Made by a program: the position numbers and the translations under genes. From Isoetes taiwanensis (Eukaryota; Streptophyta; Lycopodiopsida; Isoetales; Isoetaceae): a stretch of 64,000 nucleotides of DNA. The notes beneath the pieces are model-generated. The model saw only the letters and a list, made by a program, of their open reading frames with translations. It made no database searches and was not told the DNA's origin. Positions 1-12,339 of this stretch are shown here, in pieces (the first letter of the stretch is position 1; every line of letters starts with the position of its first letter). The stretch is from positions 1,628,519 through 1,692,518 of the forward strand of contig JAJEKV010000004.1 of assembly GCA_021234155.1 (NCBI GenBank). Reading direction: 5' to 3'.

Positions 1-1
1 T

Positions 2-109
2 GCGGAAGCGTATGGCTGGTTTCATTGGCCGGATTTTGTTGCAGAGGAACAAGCATTCGCTTTTGCATCATTGGAATCACTAAACAAAAATGCCAAAAAT
101 CTTGATTGA
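2..109 (+). CDS. C-terminal end of an unrecognised gene (partial)
   Basis: An open frame enters from the left edge and stops with TGA at 107-109. The 35 residues read AEAYGWFHWPDFVAEEQ and then a mixed Ala/Ser/Asn/Lys tail. The composition looks like genuine protein rather than translated intergenic DNA, and the run stays open right up to the window edge. I do not recognise the family. It could also be a chance open frame, because only the last 36 codons are visible and no splice site can be judged. Confidence 0.3.
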   Translation, partial: AEAYGWFHWPDFVAEEQAFAFASLESLNKNAKNLD

Positions 110-2050
110 ATCACATCTTTAACTAAAAATTCTCGCGGATTTCTCTTCCGTGAGCTTGATTAGTAATGTAGAGCCTTTATCATATGGTAGCGAACAGAAA
201 GCAACGAATCAGTGGCAACGCAATGTATAAGTGATAATCCATGTAATATTCCTTAAAACGAATATTCGAGATTATATAGATAATCCATGGAATATTCCCA
301 AAAACTAATACATTCTAGAAATTATGGATTTTAACCTCATCTTCATCCAACGATGGGCAACCTGGCCTTCTGGATCGGGCTAACGACCAAGTAGCGACCT
401 GGAGCACAGGGGCTGGGTATAATGTAAGGGAGCAAATGTAATTGATCGAGACTCCACTGTATGCCAATGACAAGAGGGTCGACCGGCAAGGTAATAGAGG
501 ATTAATTAACTTGCTTTCTACAATATGGTAATTGGGGGAGGGCAGACACATGGCAAATTATGCATCAACATAGGTGAAAGCGGAATGTTGAGCCAACTCC
601 ATTATGCACGGATTTTTGATGAACTTGTTGCTACTGTGAAGAAGCTTTGAAACATAATAATATTTGTGGTATGTGCCCCAATGTTGCAGAATCCATTAGG
701 GTGATCCCAATCACAAGAGGGGCAATCTTTATTTCAATCAACCACTTTGCCTTTCTCGTATAAACGACCGTTGTTGCTCGGACGGCCACAAGAATCTTCT
801 CCGGGCCGAAATGAAGTCGCGGAGCAAAGTGGGATGAGAAGCTTATGTCAAGATCTTTATAATTAAACCTAAACTACCTCTGCTATGGAGTCACCCCCAA
901 CTTCCACACCTCAACTTTAGAGCCAACCGAAGCAGGGACGTTGGCGCCTTATATGGCAGCTATATGGCAATTACTACCAATTTAAATAATTCACGAGGCC
1001 TTTTCTTCAAGAAATGGATTTCTTATTTTTTGCTAATGCTAGTATAAAGATATCTCTTTTGGGTCCCAATATACAGGTATATTTTGGCTTTTATATATTA
1101 TTCGTGGTAAAATAATCGGTAATCGGAAGGTTGAAACCGGCAGTCGGGAATACTTCGATCTCATATTATTTGGTCATTGGCAAGCAATCAACGCAATGAC
1201 GAGCTCTTCCGTCTCGGCGGTGCCCCTGATTTTCTTCCTATCCGCCTCCAACCTTAACAACTCCGTTGCTGCCAGCTAATGGCATGCTTATCACCACAGT
1301 GTCGAAAAATATTGCCCTTCAAAATTTCCAGCTTCGACGGAGTTCGTGGCCCATGCTTAGTACGTTGTTTCTTTTATTTTCATTCAGGTTTGTTATGTCT
1401 TCTTTGATCAGCACTAAACTCTTTGAACCGGAGTCAGGGTTGTGGGGCCTTTTATCGGGATTTCTAACTTGGTGATTCAATTTGGTATGTGATGGGCTCT
1501 CGGGCATGTCCTTAGAGAGGCAGCTAGGAAATCATCAAGAATTTGTTGTGGCATTTAGGTGAAACCCATTGAATGGATCGTTAAAACAATAGCTTCAAAT
1601 TCTCATGGAACTCCCGCTTAGATCTCTACAAGCATTCATCTATAGCATGGGACTAAGTCTCCGTTGTTCAGAAGGCTGGATTTGTAGAATGGGTACTCTT
1701 AGATGGAGACTGTAAATCTTAATGTTCTGTTGACTCGAAGAGAAATGGTTCGTTCTTCTATAAATTTAGAGACTGTTTATATGAAGCAGTTCAACAAAAA
1801 CATAGATATTATTTTTGTGCATTGTTTTTGTGTGTGAGCTTGGCGCATTGATTAAGTCTCTGGCTTCTGCACAGGCAGTAGCATAGGAGGAGCTTGATGG
1901 CCCCATTGCTAACTGTTACAGGCCATGAGAAGGCAGACTGCCTTCTCAATTTCCAGAAGGTAAGATGATAAAAGAAAAGGTTGCAGTAGGTAGCCTTTAT
2001 AAACCTCCCTCTTGGCATATGTTGCAGACCATTAATAGTTACCATTATAA
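110..2050. other. No gene recognised; AT-rich spacer
   Basis: No convincing coding sequence is seen. A short direct repeat built on ATAATCCATG(T/G)AATATTCC occurs at about 235-253 and 283-301. Some of the stretch after 1200 may be eroded 5' sequence of the ABC-transporter pseudogene that follows, but I could not match it. Confidence 0.4.
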
Positions 2051-4299
2051 TGATGCCAGGAAAGTTTTGGCTATTAAGGGAGCAGTTTTACTTGCTGGAG
2101 GAGGGATTGGCATATTGTCGATCAGGTTCTCTCGGAAGGAGTCGAACACAACTCGCTTTTGTTAATGGAATGCCATTGGGAAAATGAACAACTGCCTGAT
2201 GGAAAGAGTGCAAAGAAGGCTCTTTAGAAGAGGGAGTGCTAGAAAGCCTAGCCTAAAAATCAGTGAAACTTATTGTTGGGCATTTTGTTTGCAAAATGGG
2301 CAAGAAGGGGATGAATTATCTTTCCTTTTGGTGCTTATTGGCGTAAAGTTTTTATTTATATCTTTACCTGTGACTCTTTTTGTTTTCCTAAGAAGATACT
2401 CACTAGTCTGCCTTGGTACACAGATATATTAAGGACTACCTTGAGCAATAGACTTGCTAGAGTGCAAGGTTTTTGTTTAGAGCAGCTTTTTAAGGCGGTC
2501 CACTTTTTCTTCTTCGCCTCATATCTGAAAATCTACTGCTCTGCCTCAATCCGTTTTCATGTCAACAACAAAGTTTCTTACTGGCAGCTTGAGCTGTACT
2601 ACGGAAAATACCGGCCAAGCTGTATTCATGCAGACTATTTCCAGGTTTGATCTTCTCTAGCCAAACACTGAATTTTTGGGTGTCTATGTTTCTTTTATGC
2701 TTAAAGATTACCTTCTACTTAGCATTAAAACGAGAATAAAATGCTCTGCAGATAACTCATAGGTAAATGGTATGGTAGAACCACATATGCTGTGTGTATT
2801 CAGCTTTTAGCAAAAAATTATTTCAACTAATATGCATGGCATAAAGTGCCTGCTTTTAAATCGCACTCACGAATATGATTTTGCTTTTTCTTTATTTATT
2901 CTAATCCAGGGATGCAAATTTGCATATTTGTTCCTTTTGCCAGAAAAGTGTTCTGATGTTGAATTAACTCATATAATCTAGTACTGTCACCGTGAATTTG
3001 TCATGCTATTATTCATCTTATATAGATTCCTTTATTCTTGGGTAAACAGAATATGACATATTACAAAATGTCTCATGTGGATCGCCAAATCAGCAATGTA
3101 GAACAGAGAATAGCAAGTGATATACCTAAGTTTTGTTCAGAGCTCTGCTTAATCTATACAACAAAAATATACGCTATATTCGACGGGTTCTTTACACTCC
3201 ATGCCTCTGTTCTGTTATGCAAGCCCAAAATACGCACTTGAATTTTTTGGTACTGGCAATACATTATTGCAATTTACAATGCATTTTGACGCCCATTTTC
3301 TTTGTCATTCCCTTGTATAGCTAGGTACTATGGCTTTGTAATGACTTTATCAGCCTTTGACAGGGATACGGCCATAGGTGCAGGTGCTATCACAGGGTCG
3401 CTGTCACCCCTTTGGTAAACTCCATGTCTGCAGAACAGCAGCTAGAAGGTGATTATAGGCAACTCCATTCCCGATTAAGAACGATTCAGAGAGCATTGCA
3501 TTTTTATGGTGGCCAAGACATGGAAGCATCGATAAATACATCAGCGCTTCAGAAACCTATATAGACATTTAAGTGTTGTCCTCCACACAATGGTGGTTTG
3601 GCATGATACAAGACTTCCTACTAAAGTACCTTGGTGCTACGTTTGGTGTAGTCTTTGATAATTGAACCATTTTTTTCGGGAAACTTAAGCCTGATAATTC
3701 AGTTACGGGCGGCAATGATGCTAAGCAATATGCTACCATACCAGTGTGATAATATCCCTATTCCAGTCAATGGGCACACTGGCAACTAGTATGCGCGGTT
3801 TTCTAGGGCTAAGGTCAAAATGCTGGAGCATTTCTGGTTTTTGAAATGGCATATGTATATTGTGATTAACAGCAAAGTGACACGCGGTGTGCAGTGGTTA
3901 TGCGGATCGCGATTTCACGGCGCTAATGTCTATAGCTAGAGAACTCCGCGAAATCTGGTGGTAGCCAGCTACAGAGAAACAAGAATGGCAGCCATTTTAT
4001 AGAAGCAAAGTACATTGAGTTTGAAGGTGTAAAGGTGAGTAGAGAAATTGCTTTTTGCATAGAACTGGTGAGCTGTATAGTCGTGGTATTTAACTGTACT
4101 TGCAGGTGGTAACAACTCAACAGGCACAACACTGGTTGATGATTTAACCCTTAGAGTGGAACCCGTTCAAACCTATTAATCACAGGTAAGAGTTTCACAA
4201 TTTCACAGCATTTGAAGAGAAAAGGAGCAGTGTAGATCTGCCTATCAAGGTTTTTTAGGAGAATAAGCACAATGATAAATCCTATACATGTTTCGCCTC

Positions 4300-4995
4300 T
4301 AAAACTGCATCTTGCAGGGCCTAATGGGAGGGAAGAGCTCTTTAGAGTTCTTGGAGGTTTGGCCACTTGTTTCGGGTCGTATTGCAAAACCGGGACTGGG
4401 GGTCTGACTTGAGTCATGAAATCTTCTATGTCCCTAACGCCCATACATGGCTGTTGGGACCCTCCGCTATCAACTAATCTATCCTCTGACAGTGGCAGAA
4501 GAGTCCCAAGCTCCTTACTGCTGAAAGCATGCGCCAATTGTTTAAGAATGTTAGTGACAGCTAATTGGCATTTCTTTGATAAAATCCAACCAAGTGGCAT
4601 TATAGAGATATATCCCCATTATGCTAATCCTCTAAAAATTTTGCTATAACAACATGAATTAAGTCCATTTGGTTTGTCAAAGGCAGAAGATATCTGAAAG
4701 AACAGAGCATGTCTTGTGCAGGTAGATCTGGAGTATCTTCTGATCGCTATCCCCGAGCAAGAAGTTAACTGGGGTGAAGAGCTTCCCTTGGGAGAACAGC
4801 ACGACACTTGGAAATGGTCCGTTGTTCTATCATAGGCCTGCATTTGTTATTCTTGATGAATGCACGAAAGTGCTGTGACAACTGATATGGAGGAGAGGTT
4901 TTGTGCACAAGTGCTTATGGGGGACATCATGCGTTACAATTTCATAGGCCTGCACTCTGTTGCCTTCCATGATACAGTTCTTTTCCTTGGATGGT
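4300..4995 (+). pseudogene. NBD1 remnant of the PXA1-like pseudogene
   Basis: The Walker A region is visible at about 4315-4340 as a GPNG..GKSSL-like nucleotide stretch that now needs a frame change. It is followed by a RVLGGLWPL-like piece and the RIAKPGLGV piece to 4400. The ABC signature is recognisable at 4788-4815 (LGEQ, then frameshift). The Walker B region (PAFVILDECT) lies at 4835-4862, followed by the TDMEERFCAQVL and TISHRPAL-like blocks to about 4960. At least three indels separate these blocks. This is the first nucleotide-binding domain and could not bind ATP as encoded. Confidence 0.8.
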
Positions 4996-7900
4996 GAAGG
5001 TGGATGGAGGTATACTATAAAAGGTTAGTTTTAGTCATTGGGGCTGTCATTCTAGTTTGCACCAAAAGAGGATTTGAGTCACTTTAAAACTTGATACAGA
5101 GATATGGGTTCTCAGTCCCTTCTGCAGCTCTGTGATGTGGATCAGCCAAGAACAGACCGAGCAAATGATGCATTGACTGTTAAAATGAATTTTCGGGACG
5201 GTAACAAACCCTTTGATAATGTTTTTGACTTTTAAATAACTGGGTCACATATATGGTTTTTTAACCAGGGAGAGGAACCAGGAAGAAACAAAATCAGCAG
5301 ATTCATATGTATCTGCAGTTTTGCATCTTCTCCCCTGCAGTTCCTGGTATGCAGGTCCCAGTTGTCCCAAGATTATGCAGCACCCCCGCAGTACAGTTGC
5401 TAAAGAGTTTCTTCCCTCCCTCAAGATTTTGGTATTTTGATTTTGTCCCTTTGCCTTAAATGTCAGAAAATTACCAATATTGCTTGTTTCCAGATCACAT
5501 ATACTGTGCAAGTCATTTTTTATTAAAATTCTCTGTTTGTGAAGCCTGTTTTCTTCTTGCCCTCAACAAAAAAGACTTTACAGTTACTTTTTGTTGGTAC
5601 CACTGCAGGTGCCTAACATGTTCTGGACAAGCAGGGCAGTCAGCCGTTTGTTGTTGCCTTACTAGTTATTGGACTAACATGGATTTCGATCTATTGCTGA
5701 CCTGAATGGTAAGTAGTCATTTCAGGCTTCCTGTTTATTTTAAAACTAAATTTGCTAAAGTTTAGAAGAATCTTATTTATATCTAATCCAGGTACCAGTG
5801 TAAAGCACGTGATAGAGCAGGACAAGGCTGCTTTTATTCTCACTGGTGTCAGCATATTTCCAAAGTGCCGCGATCGCCAATAGTTGCACCTTCACTCAAG
5901 GTATAGCATGCTGTTTTGACTTGCATCTTCAATGGATACTCCTATGTGGCATTAAATGTGCTCATGGACCATGTGGAGACTTAAGTGCTAGTGGTATCAT
6001 GTATTTAACTATAATGACAAGTTGCCGCGTGTCCTAAGGGAGCATTTACCATAAATCTATTTTATCTAAAACAGATACCTGACATCCAAGCTGGCTCTGG
6101 GATGGAGAGTTCATTAACCGGAGCATCTCTAAGCTGTACTTTTAGAAACAATGCTTTTACAAGGTCATCATTATTCGGGTTCTTTTTGGCAGATTGCTAC
6201 AGTACTTGTTCTGCAACATGCCATTATAATGTTTTGCTCTTTGTTTCGCTTAATGCCACTTAAGTACCGCTTTGTCTCAAAGGACAGAAATTTATGTCTG
6301 TTGGTGTTTGCATTTCCCTTTAAATATCTGGAAGTGTGTTTTATTGGAGGGGTTACTGTGTGGGTGCATTGGTGGTGGTGTTTGCTCAGATTTCATTTCC
6401 ATCTGCCTTGCATTTTTGCTGTTAGTGTTGCATAATTTTTATGTTGATTTTTCTGCAACGCCCTTCTCATTTTCATCTGGATGTAGGTTGTACCCTTCTT
6501 TCTTCATGCATAGATGCTGATCAGCTTTATTACACAGGATGTAGAAAAGATCTGTGGTGATATTTCTGACTTGTTACAGGCATGGTGAAGCCTTTGTGGA
6601 CATTGTATGGTGAGGATTGCAGACGGTTATACTAGATGCTTGTCAAACAAAGCCTTATATGACATTTTTTGGTTGGTCTGTCCTTATGCTTGAATTCAAG
6701 CAACAGAGTACCTTCACTTTTTTCTTCCTTTAAGAGTTCACGGCAGCATTAAACAAGTAACAAGCCCAGTTTTCAGTTCTGTGTAAATTAATGTGTAAGC
6801 TGTTATTAGAACAAAAAATTACATTGATCTCATCAAGAGGCTGGAAGTCAGAGTAAGGCAGTTAGTAAGATGGATAGAGAGTATTGTTAGATTAACTAGA
6901 ATTCAAGGTTAGCCAAAGTATAATTGTTCACAATACCAACATTTTTGGTAGATGGAAGAGGTTCAAAGTGTCATCACACGGCATTTGAAGATTAAAAAAA
7001 ATTTGAACTTTATGATTTTTACCGGCTTCTTTGCTGTGTTCCGTGGCATTAAAGATTTGGAAAGTTTAAACTTTAGGACTATGGACTCCTATATTTGTTT
7101 CTTAGGTTTACATTGGGCGCATGAAGACTTTACTGAAAACGAGGAGTAGCCTTTTTATATGCTTACATGTTTGGGTCTAGGGTTCTTATGTGTATCACTC
7201 TCGATTTTGCTTTCTTTAACTAGCACAGAGCAGCAATTGAGGGATCATTCAGGTTGTTTGGTGCTTTGCTTATTCTTATATCATGTAGCAGCAAAACATA
7301 TGCTTGTTGTTATAAACTTTTGTAGGTATATGCATTCAAGGTCTGCACTCCATGCTGAACTGTTGTTTCTTTGAGGCGGTTCCCCAGAACAAGCTGTAAG
7401 TTCCAGTTCAGATAGAGTCTGGAAGGAATAGCCCGATGATGGCTATATCTTAATAACTTTCAGGTTGTTGATGGCAAGTTTGAGGCCCTTCTTAGGGCAT
7501 TGGTAGAAGGTTATTATCCAAGAGATGGCTCTTTTGGCATTGCAGATGAGTTTGTGACAAAGCAACTGCCTCACAATGTAACCTGGGGTCTTAGCCTGTT
7601 GTATGCTGCTGAACATGGTGGCGATAGGTCTTCACCTTCTGTACAAGGTGAGTTTAAGTTGGTAGTATCCTGTTCTTTTGTTAATTATTCTGATTCTTCT
7701 TGTTCATTATGTTCAACAACAGGAGAGCTGGCACATGATTTACGATTTCTAGCTTCAGTAGTCTCACAAAGTTTTCTTTGCATTTGGTGATATTCTGGAA
7801 TTGTATCGTAAAATTTCTTTGAACTTCTTGGTGGCATCACACGGTATCAGAGCTGGACGAAGTTGTTGATGACTGGCAAGCAGCAAAGGTAAAGACGGTA

Positions 7901-8235
7901 GGCAATAACCATTGCTTCCATTTGACATTCTGTTTCAAATGTATTTAATGTCAACTCATAGGATGGATAACAGATGTCGTTTATATCAAAATCCAAATTC
8001 AGTCGATCCTTTGGAAGTTAATAGAGAAAAAAGAAGGCAAACATTTGTCGCTTCATGGCAGAAGACACCAATGACATTGTGTTTTCTGGTGTGGATATTG
8101 TGACTCCTTTCAAGAGAAGCTCCTAGCCAGAAAGCTCACATTCAAGATTTCAGTTGGGCAAAGTATTTGTTACAGGTAATTTCTTTTGCTTATATTGTTT
8201 CCAGTGGACTTCTTACATGTCAACAGGTTCGATAT

Positions 8236-9275
8236 TGATATTATCTAGTTTCCAGGTCCAAATGGGTGGAAAGAGCCTCTGTTCAGGTGCTTTGGTGGTT
8301 TATGGCCTATTGTCATGGTTCAGTCACAAAGCCTGGTAGAATTACCAGTGATTCAGATGGTGTTCATATTACAGGGCTGAGTCGCGGAAATCTTTTATGT
8401 ACCTCAACGCCCCTATACCGCCTTCCCTTTTGGCACGCTTTTTAGAGATCAGATAATATACCCTTTAACGCCGCCGAAGCTACAGTAAAAGTTGGAAGAG
8501 TCCGATAGAGGTTTGGAATTTGACAATCTGCTTAGTGATGGATGCTTTAAGTTATTTGCACTTACTTTGCATTTCTATGTTACCCCTGTTGCATTTCATT
8601 TGTATGTTTTGGTAGATAATGCAGATGGTATAGTGCAATCTTTTACCCTCTGAAGAGGCATCCATCTTACTAGACCGAAGCTGCTCTCTATTTTAGAAGA
8701 TGTTAGGTTAGTTTATTTTGCTTGAACGTGAAGGAGGATGGAATACTACAGCAAACTGGGGAAGATATGTTGTCACTTGGTGAACAGCAAAGACTTGGGA
8801 TGGTAAGTTTTGTTGGCTGTATGTTATGCATGCCAAATATTCTTTGGTACTAACTATTCAGTAATGCAGGCTCTTCTTCTTTCATCATCCAAAAGTTCGT
8901 ATTCTAGACTAGTGCACAAAGTAATTATTCTGCACGTGCTTGTACTTCTATATAAGGAAATGGCTCATTAATCTTACATATCATTTATTTCTGGTAGTGC
9001 CAATGAAAGCATAGACGTTGAAGAGGGTCTGTATAAGCATGCACAGTCGCTTTGGGATCACGGTTGTAACAATTTCCAGGTATGGGTACCCACTTTTTCT
9101 GCTCAGCATCAAATTCTATTGAATTCAGCATCAAATTTCTACTGGATTTGTCTGACCTCGCCTTTTGTAATATAAATAAATGACAGCGCCCTGGTCTTAT
9201 ACCTTATCACTCTAAGGAGCTACGATTAATTGATGGTGAAGGAAGTTGGGAGCTAAGATCAATTAAGTCCAGCTG
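8236..9275 (+). pseudogene. NBD2 remnant of the PXA1-like pseudogene
   Basis: Walker A (GPNG.GKS) lies at 8254-8276, followed by CFGGLWPIVM-like and KPGRITSDSDGVHITGLSR-like pieces to 8390. The signature LSLGEQQRLGM is perfectly preserved at 8770-8802, ahead of a GT donor. The Walker B exon at 8870-8925 reads LFFHHPKVRILD and then TAG where Glu is expected. The next exon (about 9000-9080) gives DVEEGLYKHAQSLG-like sequence, and 9184-9275 gives QRPGLIPYHSKELRLIDGEG. The intact signature beside a stop in Walker B shows decay after normal coding constraint. Confidence 0.85.
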
Positions 9276-10083
9276 ATATAGATTATAATTTCCTTTTGTA
9301 AATGCATTTAATTTGCTACAGTGGCAATGCAAATAGCTACTGGCTGGCAAATGCAAAGGTTAAATACAGATTTATGGGAAGGTCAAATCAAAATAAATGA
9401 AGGCGGGATGTGATTGGAATGCTCATATCAAATAAAAAAGAGATCAAGAGGGAACAAGCTTAGCTATCTTTTTGGAAATTCTTCTTCATTTGACATGAAG
9501 ATGGGCACTTGGTCTCTTGAGTTCTGCAAACAAAGATTTTGAGTGACGACTATTCAATAAAGTGGACCTGCCTGTTGCCAAAGGAGCGTTTTGTGGATTA
9601 TTCAGGAATTGTGGAAGTTGTTATAGGAGGGTACACCACAGTTCCCAAGTACTAGCAGCGAGGGTTTGCTCGTCTTCAAATTTCACCATGTAAAGTATAC
9701 ATAGGTATAAGTGCTAGTGCTCACTAGGCCATTCTTTATCTAATGCTTCAAGAGCGACATCCACAAAAGCTTCTTAATATTTCTGCTATGATAATAATGT
9801 ACTATAGACTTACTGAACAATAGCCAAATCTGATCCAAATTTTTTAAATCTCCAATATGCTTTGCTGGAAATGTTGTCAGTTTAGGAGTTCTGTATAGGT
9901 CTAAAATGCGTCATCTATTATTTTATAGTGCAAAAACAAGTATGCTTTTTAATTCAAGCTCCTTTATGGCTGTCAAAATAGGAGTGTAAGTAAAATATGC
10001 ATTTGAAGAGCTGGAAATGTAGATTTGGCTTTTTTTTTTTTTTTGACTATTTGGTCGATATAGTATATCAATATTTTGTATAA
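9276..10083. other. No gene recognised
   Basis: AT-rich sequence with a poly-T run near 10029-10044. No ORF or repeat family was recognised. Confidence 0.4.
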
Positions 10084-10284
10084 TGTTAGCACATGACATG
10101 TCATGTGTCCCTATTCATAGATGTCTAGGCATGCCATCTAGGTGTTGATGACATGGCTTGTTTATAAAGCCATAGTCATGCTTTATTGTTTTATATCGAG
10201 TTCACTAATTAGACTAGCTCTATCATCCATCTCATTCTATCTGCATAGTCGTCTTTAAGCTAATCATATCTAGTCATATCTTCA
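10084..10284 (+). repeat. 5' LTR of the copia element
   Basis: A 201-bp block begins TG and ends CA. It is directly followed by the TGGTATCAGAGC primer-binding site, which is the standard LTR/PBS junction of plant copia elements. No second copy of this exact LTR was found in the window, consistent with 3' truncation. Confidence 0.7.
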
Positions 10285-10969
10285 TGGTATCAGAGCTTGA
10301 TGCAAGGAGGAAATTGAGTAGCGAATTTTAGCATGTGGGATCATAACGAGTCTTTTTGGGTCTGATAAAGAGAAATTCGAATTGATTCAAATTCAAATTT
10401 GAATTGTTGGTTGGAATTGTTGGTTAAAATTGAATTTTGTCAATCTTTTAGGCTTGGATGTGACACATGTTAGTTGGAATATTCTTTAGCTTATCAGATT
10501 TTGCTTTTCTGGTCAAAATTGCTTGAAGAACCCTCTTGGTAATCCTTTCTCAATCAATTCGTACTTCCTTCTTGGCTCTGCTTGAATATGTTTGGACTTG
10601 TATTCTTTTCACCACAAATGGCCACAGATAACAATCTTCGAAAATACTTTACACACCCTATGTTAGAAATTGACAATTATTTCACATGGCGAGATGTCAA
10701 TTTGAGAGTTATTTTTCAACCAAAATAGAACCCTACTTCATCTCATGATTTGAAAAGGATTTTTATGGCTTTGTATCATCTCAAAAGCATGTGAAGGATA
10801 TATGTATTAGATAGTGATTGTAGAGGGAGATGACATATATCCCGTATCGGCTAGCCTAATGGGTGTTGGAGCTCAAACTCCCTTTGTAATGGATAATATG
10901 CTTGTACTTGCTTCCCAAGACTATATGCAGCCTATCTATCTCAAAGCATGCCTTGAACCCTATTCAAAA

Positions 10970-11103
10970 TTTTTTTTTTTTAAAGGCATGGTTGGTGGGA
11001 CTTGCACCCGCCCACGTCTCCCACCCGATGGTAGCCAGTGGGTTTTGAACCCTAGTGGGGATCACCCTAATCCAAGGCCTTACCACTAGACCACCAATCT
11101 GGA
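10970..11103 (-). mobile_element. tRNA-derived SINE
   Basis: On the minus strand an A box (TGGTCTAGTGGTA, 11081-11093) and a B box (GGTTCAAAACC, 11041-11051) are spaced as in a pol III promoter. They are followed by about 55 bp of unique body and a terminal poly-A (poly-T on the plus strand, 10970-10981). Possible target-site duplication: TATTCAA at 10961-10967 and at 11109-11115. It lies inside the copia element, so it inserted later. Confidence 0.75.
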
Positions 11104-12339
11104 CGCCATATTCAATTTTGAGGTTGAAACTAGAGCTAGAAGATGAATATGTCTGAATCTTATAATCCTGTGCTCTGAGAACAACAACAACCTCAAGTGA
11201 TGACTCACATGATACTCTTTTTGTCGGAAGTAGAATCGAAAATATACAAGCCTTCCTTATTTAAATGACCATTGGCTATAGGGACCCAAAAGTTGAAGAT
11301 CAACAAATTGCAAAGAATTTTTATGAAGAATGTGAACGCATATCCATCCGAGAATAGGTGAATAGCCCATCTTTCGGGATCAAAGTCACTTACACTAAGT
11401 AAGTTCACAAGTAAACCTAGGCACTAGAATGACGCCCTTAATTTTGAAAGAAAGACAAAGGTTTGATGATACACCCCTTTGCAGAGATTTAGCAATATTT
11501 CCATTGGCCATTTTTACCAATCGCTTTTTTTTGTCATATGAATGAAGAGTCCGGAAATCATCCGACCGGCCTCGCTAAATGCTTGTATCCCGAATCCACA
11601 AGCCAAATATGTGGTCAGATTCTCTGGTTGGCCAAAGGAAACATGTAATTTTGCCTCCTCCAAATCAACATGGGAAACATGAGCATTTACTTTACTAGAA
11701 ATAGTTGAATCAGTAGCTTTTTGTTTGGTTTTCTTGTGTTTTAGAAATTCAGCAATATCTTTTAGAAGCTTTCTACAATCACGCTTTTTAACATCTCCTT
11801 CTTTTACCACAATACCGGCAAGTGAATGGTTGCTTAGATCCAAATTTGAAGCCGGGATTTAGATTCCTCAAAAGACTCATAAGAAGGGAAAGAAGAAGTG
11901 AATCCAGATGCAATAACTAAAGGATTAACAAAAGGTGAAAAAAGAATAGTTCTAGAATAGAAATTATCTTCCATTTGCTCATATCTTGTATGACCTTGTT
12001 CAACATCTATAAGTTTGAGTTGAAGTTGATTGAAAGATATAGTGATCTTATCTTGGAGCTTGTAATATTAGATACTTTGAGAACTTTCTAGGCGTAACTT
12101 TGAGAGCATTCCCTCGATAGAGTATGCTCGTTAAGCTCCTTCAATGCTTTCAATTGTTGAGATAATCTAGCATATTAGTGCAAGTTTCCAAACTGAAATT
12201 ATACATTTGGTTTTGGATACCGAGTTGATGACCTTCACTTGCCTGAATGCAATTCTTATGCAGAAACTCAAATGTTGTGGTAAAAGTGTATACCCTCGAA
12301 TATAATAATAATAATGAATTGATCTCTTGAAAATCTAGA

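Larger units (their letters stand above)
2056..9275 (+). pseudogene. PXA1: Full-length degenerate peroxisomal ABC transporter gene (ABCD1/PXA1/COMATOSE type)
   Basis: Functional members of this family import fatty acyl-CoA and jasmonate precursors into peroxisomes for beta-oxidation. Plant forms fuse two half-transporters (TMD-NBD-TMD-NBD), and pieces of all four parts appear here in order. An N-terminal membrane start (KVLAIKGAVLLAGGGIGI) lies at 2065-2120. The fragment IHADYFQ lies at 2622-2643. EQQLEGDYRQLHSRLRT from TMD1 lies at 3430-3480. NBD1 spans 4300-4995. The inter-domain pieces around 5590-5850 include an EQDKAAFI run. STEQQL and QLPHNVTWGLSLLYAAEH from TMD2 lie at 7220-7620. NBD2 spans 8250-9275. 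Splice-like junctions survive, but the reading frame is broken many times and there are stop codons, including one just after the Walker B aspartate of NBD2. It is therefore an old, unprocessed (intron-bearing) pseudogene. Family assignment is strong; exact exon borders are not given because of decay. Confidence 0.85.
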
